From: Mytilisepta virgata
Lineage: Eukaryota; Mollusca; Bivalvia; Mytilida; Mytilidae
Direction: 5' to 3'
DNA: 64,000 bases
Assembly: GCA_028015205.1 (NCBI GenBank)
Contig: CM051517.1
Span: forward strand, 46,325,135-46,389,134
The notes under the pieces are model-generated. The model made no database searches. It worked only from the letters and a program-made list of their open reading frames with translations, and had not been told where the DNA came from. Position numbers and translations under genes: made by a program. Within the stretch, counting starts at the first letter, position 1; each line of letters begins with the position of its first letter. This document shows, piece after piece, positions 22,311-33,470 of this stretch.

Positions 22311-23659
22311 AAGAGTTGCTATTTTAATATACAATAAATCAGTTAGTACACAACTTTACAATTCGAATTTTCCTGAAGATATAGAAAGAAGCGGCCACGG
22401 ATGTTCAGGACAAAAGCTCATTCACCAGAATTTCACGTGAAAGAAGACATGTGAAATTCACGTGAATTTGCCTGTGTTCGGAAACAAAGATTTATCGCAG
22501 ATGCTTTTAGATTGTTTTCTTTTCTCCCTATGACATTAATGTCTTTTTGGCATTTTAATCTACAGTAAGGCTATGCATGGTATAAATGCGTTCTACCCTG
22601 CACATAACTTATTCAGTCGTTAAGGTTTAGATTGCGAGATTTAATACTAGATTATGTGAAATTCAGCGAGCAATGTGCTTTGTTATGTTATAATTCAGAA
22701 TATTCCAGTTTATAATAGACCATATCGTATATCCTGAAAATTAATAAATGGAAATCTTATGGGCAAAGGACGTGATTGATGATTAAAAAAAATTTTCATT
22801 ATAAAATTGTAAAAAAAATTCTTCTGAAAAATCAAGTGAAACTGTACCTTCAAAGCACGAGTCTACGACTGAGATATTAAAGATTGTTGTATAATTGACA
22901 GGCTAAAGGATGGACATTTTCCCTTCTTATAATTAGGCAAGGAGTAAAAAGTTTTCATGTGATTTTCTAATAACAAATAAAACTGTTTGGTATGACAGTA
23001 CATAATAGTACTATTTTTTACTCTATTTACAGTTTTTTACCTCATTTTATAGAGGAGTTTAATGTAAAATGACAGGTTCCCGTCGAAACAAAGTTACAAA
23101 ATTTGCCTGAGATTTAACTTTCAGTTAATTCACCGGCACATGACTCATTTCTAGGGTACATAGGAATTGCTCTTCAACCTCCAGTTTTTGGAAAAAGTAC
23201 TACACAACCAAATACCAAATGTCAAATGACGATCGTAATTACTTAGAAAGCATTTCCACTTTTCATTTCTAACGTTGGTAAATAAACTGAAAGACTACGA
23301 CATTATATTTCAACAAAATCAATAGTGGAATTTTTCTTCTTAGGAACTCCTTTAAATCAAACGTTTCAATTCCATCTTTGGTAAATATGCAAGAAGACCT
23401 TCAAAACTGTAGTTTTTGGAAGTAGTACCTAGTAACCCCATTTTAAACTGATTAAAAAATAAGAACACGGGCATGCATATTGAGGGTACAGAAAAAATAT
23501 CTGCGCTTTTCAAGTTATTCTACGTGACTATGACACATGAATGAACATGCTGAGTAAACAGCACTAACTTGATAGTCCCACAAACAATTCTAACAAATTT
23601 TTATTATGACTTAAGAATGTGGTCAACATCCAAAGAAAGAAAGAACACGCATTTTCGAT
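22311..23659. other. intergenic, no gene seen
   Basis: A 50-base imperfect palindrome on AATTTCACGTGAA.../...TTCACGTGAATTTG lies at 22428-22468. No protein or repeat family is recognised in the rest. Confidence 0.4.
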
Positions 23660-24209
23660 TTATTATGATTTCAACCGATTTACAGCAGTTTCTTTCACAT
23701 TTTTATCATTTTCAAGAATTTTTCGTTTCTCATGTTCGTAATTGTCTTTGTGTACAAAAAATGTATTTTTCCCAAAGTTTGAAAGAATTCGATTTCCTTA
23801 TTGAAAATTTAAGAAAGTCTTCTTGATTATTCCTTCATACTCCTCCAGTTTTTCGGCAACTTCAAGATAGACTCGGCCCAATTCTCTCGGTGAATTTATT
23901 AGATGATTATATTCTGTTAAGCATTTTGGGCATAAAAATGTTAGACAACTTTCGCAGAATATCGATATATTTTTGGTACCATGGAACTTGGAAACTAAGA
24001 TGAAATTTTAAAGGTATTCCTTCTTTTGAATTTACAGCCCTGTGATCGGTAAACGTTGGCTTAAGAATACGCTTTTCGGCACACGTATGACACAATGGTT
24101 TTCTACAGTCCAAACATTTCTAGTATACATCGTTATTCACTAAACATGCATGACATGCGAATTTTACATCAGGATATTGTGCCTGGTTTTTTACTGAAGA
24201 AGCTGCCAT
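23660..24209 (-). pseudogene. B-box (TRIM-like) protein, decayed single-exon copy
   Basis: Reading down from an ATG at 24209: MAASSVKNQAQ, then a first B-box with CHAC...CLDC..PLCHTC......DH, interrupted by TAG at 24120-24122 where a tryptophan is usual (Y-W-K-C). After a frameshift near 23960 a second B-box follows (FCESCLTFLCPKCLTEYNHL), then a helix LGRVYLEVAEKLEEYEG. A stop at 23798-23800 and a further frame change lead to KRKILENDKNVKETAVNRL, ending near 23665. Zinc-binding Cys/His spacing is preserved, but the reading frame is not. Intronless B-box genes are greatly multiplied in bivalves, so this is probably a dead paralogue. No RING domain or C-terminal NHL/B30.2 domain is seen. Confidence 0.7.
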
Positions 24210-25194
24210 TTTGTTTCATACACACTGCAAAGCTCTTAATATACATGTATTACTAATAATTATAGTGTGTGACATGCCGGACCCTTGAATCTTGTACACT
24301 TACATATATTCTGTTTTAAATTTGGACTTTAACAAATCATGTTATGATACTTTCTTGATTAATCTTGATCAATCATTAACATTGATATTAAACAGACGAT
24401 ATAACAACTGTCTTGTTTTTAAAACTAAAATCTTAGTTACACTAGATTTGATGTAGGATGGCGTTCTGATGGACAATATCTTAAAGTTCGCCTCAGTCGA
24501 TTCCTACTGAAAAAAGAAGACTAAATTAAATTTGAGTGTTTGCTCGTTACATGTCCTGTCAACAAAACCAAACTATTTCATGAAGATTAAATTACATTTG
24601 AGTGTAATGGTTGTTACTTGTACTTTCAACCAAATATTTAACTCATGATTTTTTTGTCTAAAGGAACGACTTACACTGCAAGTAAAATACCAGTAATATG
24701 CCATAGTATTACTTAGCTAGTTCACATGGCTTCTTTTTTTAAGAATTCTGTAATGAGAATAAGAACCGTTCATTTTTCGTGCTTGTGCATCATGTTGGTT
24801 CGTATTCGATTCTATTATTAGGTAAATCAAGAAGAAAAACTAGTTGACTGTGAAATTTGGTTTTTACGACAGTTTTATATGGCCTAGCCCATGTATTTTC
24901 TTCCTGAAGTACTTTTCTCAGATCAGACTCTTTACTTTAAAAAAGGTCTGACGCCCATGTGTAAAACCATCTCAAATGTCTAAAATGTAAGGAAATATTG
25001 ACAAATTGTATTGGAATCTGCCTTTTTCACCATGTGCTTTATCGCTCTCTGATATGAATTTCATTCTCAGTAGTATTCTGCAGTGTTTAAAATAGAGCAT
25101 GTATAGCGATGTATAAACTAAGTATTTCCATGTCAGTTGACTAAAAAATCCCAGGTTACAATATTTATATTATACCCTGCCTCAACTCGATGAA
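24210..25194. other. intergenic, no gene seen
   Basis: AT-rich non-coding sequence upstream of the B-box pseudogene. No promoter or repeat can be supported. Confidence 0.4.
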
Positions 25195-25262
25195 AATCGA
25201 CTGGTAAACGTACAAGATCCAGTGGAAGCAAAGCGTAAGCGCGACCGGCCGTGGGTTTCCGA
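25195..25262 (+). repeat. relic of the same family as the hairpin at 49740
   Basis: GCAAAGCGTAAGCGCGACC followed by a CCGTGGGTTT-CGA phrase matches one arm of the palindrome at 49740-49838. The opposite arm is absent here apart from 'TCGATGAAAATCGA', so this is a half-copy or decayed copy. Confidence 0.6.
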
Positions 25263-25874
25263 TGGTGAAGGACGGGTAGGCGTTATGGCTTGCTAGAGTA
25301 AGTGCACATTATTTAAAACATTCTCTTTAATGTAACATAGGTGATGATTGCGGGTCAAAATTTTATACGTTATTAAAATGTTGCTCAATAGAACTCAACA
25401 TTGGTGGGTTGAAATATAAATTGAAGCGATCCCTATAGAGCCATTTAATGTTCAATCCCTTTCTTGGTAGGATTAACTTCATTTTTAATAATTTATTTTG
25501 CTTAAATCTGGAACAAGTCTTATTTGAATCAATTAAGAGAAAACAGTGGATTTACAGATTAATACAATGTAACTATTGCGCCCAGTGGATTTGTATGATA
25601 ATATTATCTATATTTTAACGCTAGTTGATGTACCGAATATCGAGGCGATCATGTGGCGATCATGTGGAATATTACCAAAATAAACACAATAAAATAAAAT
25701 CTGAAGTAAATAAATTTGAAAATCATCCAACAAATTAACTCCTATGAAATTGGGTAAATGCTACCAAAAACTTCTAACACTGATCCAAATAATCATTACG
25801 TACATTTAGCACTCCTTCGTTTTACTTTTTCCAAATATTCAAATTGTCTTGGCTTTCAACCTTTTAGGCCTTGA
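25263..25874. other. intergenic, no gene seen
   Basis: No coding or repeat signal apart from a tandem GGCGATCATGT pair near 25646. Confidence 0.4.
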
Positions 25875-25920
25875 GCACAACTGATGAGTCGTAATTCAAA
25901 GAAATATGCATATTTTGTGC
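25875..25920 (+). ncRNA. hammerhead-ribozyme-like repeat, second copy
   Basis: Stem I 5' strand GCACAA (25875-25880), core CTGATGA (25881-25887), stem II region degraded (GTCG...CAAA), core GAAA (25901-25904), stem III ATA-TGCA-TAT (25904-25913), predicted cleavage base T at 25914, and stem I 3' strand TTGTGC (25915-25920). Stem I pairs perfectly. Stem III has different bases from the copy at 41498 but still pairs. Only two of four stem II pairs survive, so activity is doubtful. The sequences on both sides (TTTTAGGCCTTGAGCACAAC before, GTGCAT-AAAATTG after) are shared with the other copy. Confidence 0.6.
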
Positions 25921-26220
25921 ATCAAAATTGACATCATAGAATATTTACCATTACCACTACTAAAAATAAGTCGATATCTCTGCTGTTGGGTTCCAAGTCA
26001 ACAGGGCCGGTATCAATAGCTCAGTTACTAATTTTTCGATACAAGAGTGAAATGATACATTATTTTTTTGTTTGTTTAATAGATAAAAGTTAAATTTGTT
26101 AAATTATGAATATTGTGTTCGTAATTCGGTATTTAGATTGGTTTACTTTTTATCATTTCAACCTTTTTTGACATTTGAACTGCTCTTCAACATTTTTGGT
26201 TGTTTTTTCGGATTTTCAAC

Positions 26221-26270
26221 ACACAACTGGATGAGTCGTGAATCAAATTAAATATTTTATACTTTAAGTA
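26221..26270 (+). ncRNA. degenerate hammerhead-like repeat, third copy
   Basis: ACACAA-CTGGATGA-GTCGTGAAT-CAAATTAAAT is clearly the 5' half of the family at 25875 and 41498. However, a G is inserted in the core and the 3' strand of stem I is not recognisable. It is almost certainly inactive. Confidence 0.35.
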
Positions 26271-26359
26271 TATATTGCCCCGAGTCGTAGCCGAGGGCTA
26301 TAGTTGGTAGCGAGGGGATAACAAACTTACTATTCCCCAAACATGCAGTCAACACTGAA

Positions 26360-26703
26360 GTGTTTTATTATACTGAAAAACACTTTACCGGTCAATAGTT
26401 TCCAGTACTATTGACAGGTCAATTATAGTGGAAACTATTGGCCGGTCAATAGATTCAGGTTTAGAAATAGACAAAATAGTAAAATTATTCTTCTAATTTT
26501 TATATGAAAAAAAAACATACTGAGGTATAATAAATACAATTAGCATTATACAGTTATTGAGGGATATAGCCATTTTATTTGTCCCGATACACTGACTATT
26601 TTCCCGACGCGTAGAGGGAACAAATAAACTGGCTATATCCCGAAATGACTGTTAAATAACTGTTTTATTATACCGAAACACTTTACCGGTCAATAGTTTC
26701 CAA
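26360..26703. repeat. foldback/MITE cluster with 'ACCGGTCAATAGTTTCCA' units
   Basis: A phrase of about 44 bases ending in CACTTTACCGGTCAATAGTTTCCA occurs at 26360-26403 and again at 26658-26702 as a direct repeat. Between them lie an inverted pair GTCAATAGTTTCCA/GGAAACTATTGGCC (26393-26450) and a hairpin at 26551-26663 (GGGATATAGCCA-TTTATTTG against CAAATAAACTGGCTATATCCC). It looks like two related palindromic elements, possibly one nested in the other. Confidence 0.7.
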
Positions 26704-27511
26704 CCAAAGAAATGACATCAATTGCTGGTGATAACTGTTCCAACGAAAATCTTTACCTACATATGTGTTTATAAAAGAAAAATCATAAATCCAATATATC
26801 AAAACGGGGAGGAGACTTGTACAAATTTAATAACTTATAAGGTAAAATTGGTTTTCATAACGGTGGGTGTCACGGACAATTGAAATTTAGGGAGCTAGAA
26901 GGCCAATGTGTGATATTGCAAAGGCAGATGAAAATCCGTCGTGATTGCTACATGTGACGTGATAACCTGATCATCTTTTATTCCAATACCCTTTACGACT
27001 AAATATAAAACATATACTTAATTGAATGATTAAGCAGATTATACTAATTTTGATGTATACCAAACACAAAGCCATGCAGATGTGGCATACATGATTTACA
27101 CGTTTTACTCAAAGCATATGATATCATATGCAAGTCATATTTTCAGAAAATGATCGTATGATTTATGACATAGGTAAATAAATACCCACGAAAAGCTGAA
27201 TTAAATCATAAAAATAATTTATTCAGAACATATATGATCACGATTATAAGGTGATATGATATTTAAAAGAAAAATCATTTGATTTTAATGGCACGTAGAG
27301 GATGGCAAAAAATAAATTCAAAAGTACATGTAACAAAGTAAACTGATAATTTTCCCACACAGAATTCAGTAAAACTTGATACTTTAATAATCTGATGTAT
27401 AGTTGACAGTGAAAAGATCTAATTTATAGACATGAACAAAACAAACGAAGTATGTTGCGATACAGATCATACGATAATTATGGCAAGCCGTTTTACTATT
27501 TATTCTAACTT
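26704..27511. other. intergenic, nothing recognised
   Basis: AT-rich sequence without open frames or repeats that I can support. Confidence 0.4.
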
Positions 27512-27626
27512 CAAGATATCTAATAAACTTTAAAAGATATCTCATATAGTTTCTAAGATATCTGATAGTTTATAAGATATCTTATAAATATTTTTTATAT
27601 AAGATATCTTATATACTTTATAAGAT
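27512..27626. repeat. AAGATATCTTATA tandem repeats
   Basis: AAGATATCT recurs about every 24-27 bases (27514, 27536, 27560, 27584, 27601), separated by ATA-rich spacers. Each unit is palindromic (AGATATCT). It directly precedes the 30-bp array. Confidence 0.8.
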
Positions 27627-27985
27627 AAACAGATAAGGTACTAATGCCGAAGTGATCAACAGGTAAGGTACTAATTCCAAAGTGATAAACATGTAAGGTA
27701 CTACTGCCGAAGTGATAAACAGGTAAGGTACTTATGCCGAGAAACAAGTAAGGTACTAATGCCGAAGTGATAAACAGGTAAGGCACTAATTCCGAAGCGA
27801 TAAACAAGTAAGGTACTAATTCCGAAGTGATAAACAGGTAAGGCACTAATTCCGAAGTGATAAACAGGTAAGGCACTAATTCCGAAATGATAAACAGGTA
27901 AGTACTAATTCCAAAGTGATAAACAGGTAAGGCACTAATTCCGAAATGATAACGGGTAAGGTATTAATTCCAAAGTTACCAAAAC
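27627..27985. repeat. 30-bp tandem repeat array, about 12 copies
   Basis: The unit GGTAAGGTACTAATTCCGAA + GTGATAAACA repeats head to tail with point changes and a few short deletions. The minus-strand open frame of 93 codons here is only its translation (PYLFITSELV units). There are no spacers, so it is a minisatellite and not a CRISPR array. Confidence 0.95.
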
Positions 27986-29836
27986 GGTCAAGTCAAAAGA
28001 AAGAAAGAAAAAGCAAACAGAATACCAGTAACAAAGACTAGAGACTGTATTCAAGCAGTGACAGTCGCTTACCCAGCGTTTCGTAGTAAAATATATCAAT
28101 TCGCTATCAAGTAGGCTTTATGTTTGCCTTACTGTTACGTTATCTGGTATAGAGATGAATATAGTAAATCTTCCCAAAAATATGTAACTCAAAGATCTAG
28201 GTAGCACATAGAATTCTTAATGTCAGATAAAGAAAACATTTAAAAATGTTGATCAAGATGTCCAAATCAGGCACAAATAAGTAACTAAATGCTACAAATC
28301 AAAAGACCCTAAAAGAGAACACACTATGTAGGGACACATTAACAGTGGGATTTGAAATTCTATAGATATACTTTAAACTTAATTTGAACATTTATGAAAA
28401 TTTCCATATATGTATCTAAATTCGTGTCAAAAGGCCAAACCGGTTATAAATTAATATAAGCAAAATATTATCAAAGGTATACATGTACAAAGTATATTAA
28501 GAATCTTCCCACATAGAATTCACCGAAACATGATACTTTAATCAACTGATGTATGGTTGATACTCAAAACATCTAATTTACAGACAGCAAGATACAAATC
28601 GGCACGTATACCACTGCGGAGAAAATATATTAATCACGTTCTCAGACACTACGCCTATATGGAAACACTTCTTGGATAACAAATTCACAATCATTACAAG
28701 GTTTCCTTACAGGTTAAAGCAACGCGTTTGCCAAAGATTATTGCTTTGAAGGGAAATAGACATTATTTTGACATTAATCTTGCCAAAATTGTGGAATGTC
28801 GTTTAAGTCCCCCCACCCCCACCCCCCAAAAAAACCAAACAAACAAAGCCGAATAAAATCGCGATGAAAGGCTCTTTTCCAACAATTAAGTCGGTATAAC
28901 GAAATACTTATAACCGAGACAAGAAACTGCATTTCCAGCAGTTAATTTTGTAGAGTTTCTTACCCTATCTGTTATGTTCTAGTGTCTTATGTTTGCCTTA
29001 CCTTTTTAGAATTAGACAAAAAATGACATGGAATGAGATTGAAATTGTGTAATGATCGTAAACAATAAACACGTGTTCTGTAATATTAGGGCAAATTAGT
29101 ATAAAGATATGAAAAAGAAAGACCAACATCATGTAATATATTTCAAAATGAATAAGAGCAGCTGTTTGTATAAATTACATTAATCTTAGCAAGCAGACAG
29201 GAGTAAATAAAAAAAATATGATTAAATCAGCAGAACAGTCTTTTTGAAACTCAATCTATAAATTTAGGAGTCGTATACATCAAAGACAGATTTTAGTTTC
29301 AGTATATTTCAACACATAGAATGTTTATATGAATGTGTCTGGAAATATCGTAGACTGTTCAAGGCTAGAAAGAATTAACCGCGTTTGGCTTTTATCTGTC
29401 TGGTATGGTTTTGCTAATGTGAAAGTTATAATTTCTTAAAGGAATGATATCTAGAAAACTCCAATTTCATACAGATCTGACAGAAGTCTTAACAGCTAGA
29501 GACACTCTCGAGGTTGAATTATTTTTCCCTCGGAAAGATACATTTTGTGAAATTTCATATATTAAACTATTATAATAAATATAAAATATGTGTATATTAT
29601 CTCGTAATATAAAATTTATTCGGACAAGGCTTTGAAACAGGTTGAAATACGAGGCTTTTTTTATATCAAGAGACGATGTACACATATTCTGTTTATCCTG
29701 CAACATAATACCTGTCAAAAATATCTGGAAAATAGCGAATTTCCGCATTGAAGCGAGCAAGGTCAAAAGACCGCAAAACTGTCGCATTTCACGACATCAT
29801 AAGTAAATTCCAAGGTTTTGTACTATGGCGCCACAG
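27986..29836. other. intergenic, no gene seen
   Basis: A CCCCCACCCCC run at 28811-28827 and AT-rich filler. A 106-codon frame on the minus strand (29467-29787) has no family features and ordinary AT-rich composition, so I do not call it a gene. Confidence 0.4.
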
Positions 29837-29875
29837 TAAAAGTGGTATACAGTCAGTGACTGTATATCACTTTTA
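29837..29875. repeat. near-perfect hairpin
   Basis: AAAAGTGGTATACAGTCA faces TGACTGTATATCACTTTT, giving an 18-bp stem with almost no loop and one mismatch. A second partial ATACAGTCAATG follows. It may be the fused end of a palindromic MITE. Confidence 0.8.
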
Positions 29876-29915
29876 AATATACAGTCAATGCATTTTGGTT
29901 GCTCACATAGCAGAG

Positions 29916-30091
29916 TTGCAGGATAAATTCCATCATATCAATTTTGACGCACAAAAAAAAATTCTTATCTGATTTATTGAATAATTGTCGGAAAATATAA
30001 AATGGGCGAGCGTTAGAAACATGAGAAAAGGCGAGCCAAAATGAATTTTATATTTTCCGACAATGACTTTGTATTGTCTTTATCCTGCAAT
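29916..30091. mobile_element. palindromic MITE
   Basis: The outer inverted pair TTGCAGGATAAA/TTTATCCTGCAA (29916-30091) encloses a strong inner pair ATTGTCGGAAAATATAAAA (29984-) and TTTTATATTTTCCGACAAT (ending 30064). The loop holds GGGCGAGC and GGCGAGCC. No coding capacity. Confidence 0.75.
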
Positions 30092-30228
30092 CCCCTTTAA
30101 ATGCCTTAAAATTACGTTTGAAGTTGAAATCCAGCTGCCGTGAAAATACAGGAAACGCTACGACGCAATCTGGTACATTCAATACGCTCCCCACGCTCTT
30201 CATGAATAAAAGTACCAGTAGACTTTAT

Positions 30229-30393
30229 TATAGTAATAAAGGTTATTTTGAAGGAATTTATCAATGTGTAAACTCGGGCGATTCACTCACAAACTAAATA
30301 AAGTCCTAAGGACGTTATGCAAAGTTTGCGAGTGATAAGCTCAACGGTTTACACATTGATAAATTCCGTGAAAATAACCTTCATTACCTATAA
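30229..30393. mobile_element. palindromic MITE, 165 bp, arms of about 66 bp
   Basis: The arm AAGGTTATTTTGAAGGAATT and following TATCAATGTGTAAAC are inverted on the right (GTTTACACATTGATAAATTC...AAAATAACCTTCATTA). The dyad centre is GTCCTAAGGAC at 30303-30313. A fragment of the arm (GGAATTTATCAAGTTATAAA) recurs at 30491. It is a high-stability foldback of the full-palindrome kind. Confidence 0.85.
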
Positions 30394-32580
30394 TTCCAAA
30401 GTAATGCAGGAATATGACGTTTTCCATTTGAAATTAACATTTTCCGCATGCACTATATTGTATGCGTATTCATACGCACGACGTCATGAAAGGAATTTAT
30501 CAAGTTATAAACTTTTTACCTGAAGTTGCTGTTAGCCAATGAAATTTCTGCATTTGATGTTTTGAAAACAACATTGGAATTATAAGGTCATTGACAATAA
30601 TTGTGTTCTATTTGTTCATATTAGTTTCGTTTAGATCATATTAGATTGAGTGAAAATATAAATATGTCAGCAGCAGATCTTTGTGAAATTTAATTTTTTA
30701 AATGAAACTTTTAGTATTCATTAACAATGAATCAAAAGCAAAAACCATTGAAATTTATTTCTTTACGACAAGATTTTGTCGAATTAGTGCGTCATGAAAT
30801 ACCACAAATCTATCTATGATATGACCGATAAAAACATATATAAAAAATTCCTCGTTCTCCCAATGACTTGAAAACTTTTCATTCACATTTTCCTCGCACA
30901 AATACTTTTTGCCGATTTCTATTGAACTCTATGACGAGATAGCATTAAACCCTTTATGAGAGTGTTAATTTTGACTTTTTCTTTTAATAGAGCTACCCTC
31001 TGTTGTGCTTATATTTGTGTTTTGTGCTCTTGCATGTTACTTTTTGTCCGGGGTTCTGTCTGTTAGGTAAAGTTGATTATTTGGTATTTCATTGTTGGCC
31101 TGTCCTGTTATCCATTTTTTTGTTTGTTTAAGTTCTAAGTATACAAACGGAACAGATATCAGTACATTGTATAGCCTTGATGGTTATGGTCAGTATTGAT
31201 TTCTAATTACAAATTAACAAAAAATATACATCCATGAAATTAGAAAGGTAAAATGACAGAAAATAAAAGAACAATCGGATTGTCGATCCAGTGTTAATGA
31301 CAATATCGAGAATACAGCAAATATCTATCAGAAAGAAAACAATAGGACCACAAACCTCAACGAAACATAGGAATAAAAGTGTAAAAGATTGATTGGTTAT
31401 TGAAATGATTGAACCAGTATTTTAAAGAACATACCCATGTAAGATCAGCATTTTAAACTTGCAGCTAAGTACTGTTCTAGAAGTGAAAGTATATTTCACA
31501 GCCAAGTAGTTACGTGATATATTGTAAGTAGTTTATTCCTGAAACATTCTTCGTGTTCTGCAAGCCATAGATCACTATTCTTTACTTCTTATCCATATTC
31601 GGTATTTCCCATAATGATTCCTGTATTTATTTATTTATTTATTTTACGCGATATTTGTTTTGTATTGTTAAAATCAGTATTATATAAGAACCTTAAAATC
31701 GGCAAGTGTGTCGCAGCATTTTTTCCATGAGAGGACTTGCTGCTCATTCCAAAGAGAATATCAAGATAACAGCTTATTTTTCTCCATGATGTCTTTGACA
31801 TCAAATTCAAGCTCAATTGGATAGGTGGATGTAAATGATCACTGGAACTAGAATTGTATCGGGAATTGTATACTGACAGGATTTGGGAATTCTCTAAGGT
31901 TTTTCAGAACATATACTTAGAAAAAGTCTGATGTAGACGGTCATGATATGGAATTTTGCTATAAAAACCAATAAATGAAGGCACCAAATAGTCATCTATT
32001 GTTTATAGAATAAATAATCTTTAAAAAAATTGTAATTATTATACGATGCCAATGTATAGGAATTTACATTCTGGTTAAATGTCAAAGTTAAAAACAAACC
32101 TTGTTTAACTAAATTACAAACACTCGGGATTTATTACAATGTCACCCAACAGATTTCAATCTGAGGATTATCTATTTTATAATGATTTTATGTCAAGAAC
32201 TCCCACGTTAAATTTCTACTTAGTTGGTATAAAATACAAATAACGCAACAAATGAATTAATATTTTTTGGGGTGAAAAATAAAGCAGCATCGCCATTTCG
32301 AAAGGCTCTATCCATACCTGCCCATTGATCGCTACTCTGCAAAATTTGAGCTTATTGTTAATACTTTAAAGCCTCGAGTACTATTGTCAAAAAATAATTT
32401 GTCGAAATTTACACACAGTGTGTAGTGAAAAATTATACAAGAAATATAGTTTAATCTTTGTTTTCTGGAGAAAATAACAATAAAAATGAACGAAAAGATA
32501 TAGAGAACCAATTTACACTACATAAATACAAATTAACGTAACAAAATATTGTATACGTGTATCAGTTTTTAACTTAGACT
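30394..32580. other. intergenic, mostly unrecognised
   Basis: Holds a dispersed repeat fragment at 30985-31125 (listed separately) and a short TTTA microsatellite near 31622-31645. No coding signal. Confidence 0.4.
30985..31125 (+). repeat. dispersed repeat pair with 44520-44630
   Basis: TTTGTGTTTTGTGCTCTT then ...TCTGTCTGTTAGGTAA...TTGATT-TTTGGTAT-TCATTGTTG and CCTGTTATCCATTT occur in the same order and strand near 44530-44628. They are diverged copies of one repeat. Confidence 0.7.
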
Positions 32581-32768
32581 ATAGGGTTATTGAATGGGCT
32601 TTTTCATATTGGTCCTGTATTATGTCCAAGGACAGTCGTATTGGGCCAAGGATAGCTGTATTTGGCCGAGGCGAAGCCGAGGCTAAATGCAGCTGTCCGA
32701 GGCCCAATGCGACCTGTCCGAGGACATAATACTGGAGCTATATGACTAAAGCCCATTCTATGATCCCT
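32581..32768. mobile_element. palindromic MITE, 188 bp
   Basis: Left-arm phrases (GAATGGGCTTT, CATATTGGTCCTGTATTATGTCC, GGACAG, ATTGGGCC, AGCTG, ATTTGGCC) all recur inverted on the right (GGCTAAATGCAGCTGTCCGA, GGCCCAAT, GGACATAATACTGGAGC, AAAGCCCATTC). The centre lies near 32673 on GAGGCGAAGCCGAGGC. The whole element is one long hairpin. Confidence 0.85.
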
Positions 32769-33124
32769 TTATTAACTAGCTGAGTAAAATCATGAAAATG
32801 TATGACTTATCAATAATAATTGAAAAAAAATATTGTGATATTTTTGTTCACTTGTTTATAAATAAAAAATATATACCTTCATTGGCAAGTTTTTGACGGC
32901 CACATTTTCATATTCTTTCTTTCTTACCTTCAGGTCATTCATTGATGGATGTTTGATGTTAGATGCTAAATTTCTTTTCTTACAGTTGTTTTTGTAGTAA
33001 TTTTTTTAAATACCTACGCAAGCAACTATTATAGAAAGAAATTATAGCTTTGTCTCCTCTCAATATTATTTGCATCGATTTTGTAGGTTTTTGTCATCTG
33101 CTTGCAAACATGGCGGAAGTAAAC

Positions 33125-33290
33125 AAATCCATATTGGGCCTAGGCCTTATTTTCATATTGAGGCTGAAATCCATATTGGTCCTGTTTTTCTGGCTCATAT
33201 TTCCATATTGAGGGTAAAACTCGTATTGGTCCTGTTTTTCAGGCCTGATATCCATATTGAGGCTATAATCCGTATTGGTCCAGTTTTTTG
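33125..33290 (+). repeat. tandem repeat, about 60-bp unit
   Basis: The unit TCCATATTGGTCCTGTTTTT + CAGGCCTGATATCCATATTGAGGCT is repeated about 2.7 times with changes. The open frame over it reads repeated IHIGPVF and has no independent coding evidence. Confidence 0.8.
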
Positions 33291-33444
33291 TTTGTTATTA
33301 GTTCTTGACATTTAGTATTGCATAGCCAATTTATAACATATTTTACACAACTAGTTAATAAAATACGATACAAAGCAAGTTATTGTTGGCAGAATTTTGT
33401 CGGCTTACCCTAATGTTGCAGTTATAGTCTAGAACGAAAAAGGC

Positions 33445-33470
33445 AAAAAAAAAAAAAAAAAAAAAAAAAC
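33445..33470. repeat. poly-A run
   Basis: About 26 A residues. No retroelement 3' end precedes it in either orientation, so it is listed only as a homopolymer. Confidence 0.9.

Noticed and set aside
27595..27985. Array of 30-bp repeats considered as CRISPR
   Set aside because: Units are contiguous with no spacers, the host is an animal, and no Cas-like genes are present.
29467..29787. 106-codon minus-strand frame
   Set aside because: AT-driven composition, no motif, and no splice or promoter context.
33070..33315. Frame reading IHIGPVF repeats
   Set aside because: Produced by the 60-bp tandem repeat; no independent coding evidence.
33445..33470. Poly-A run as the tail of a LINE or processed pseudogene
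   Set aside because: No coding or LINE sequence is recognisable on either side.
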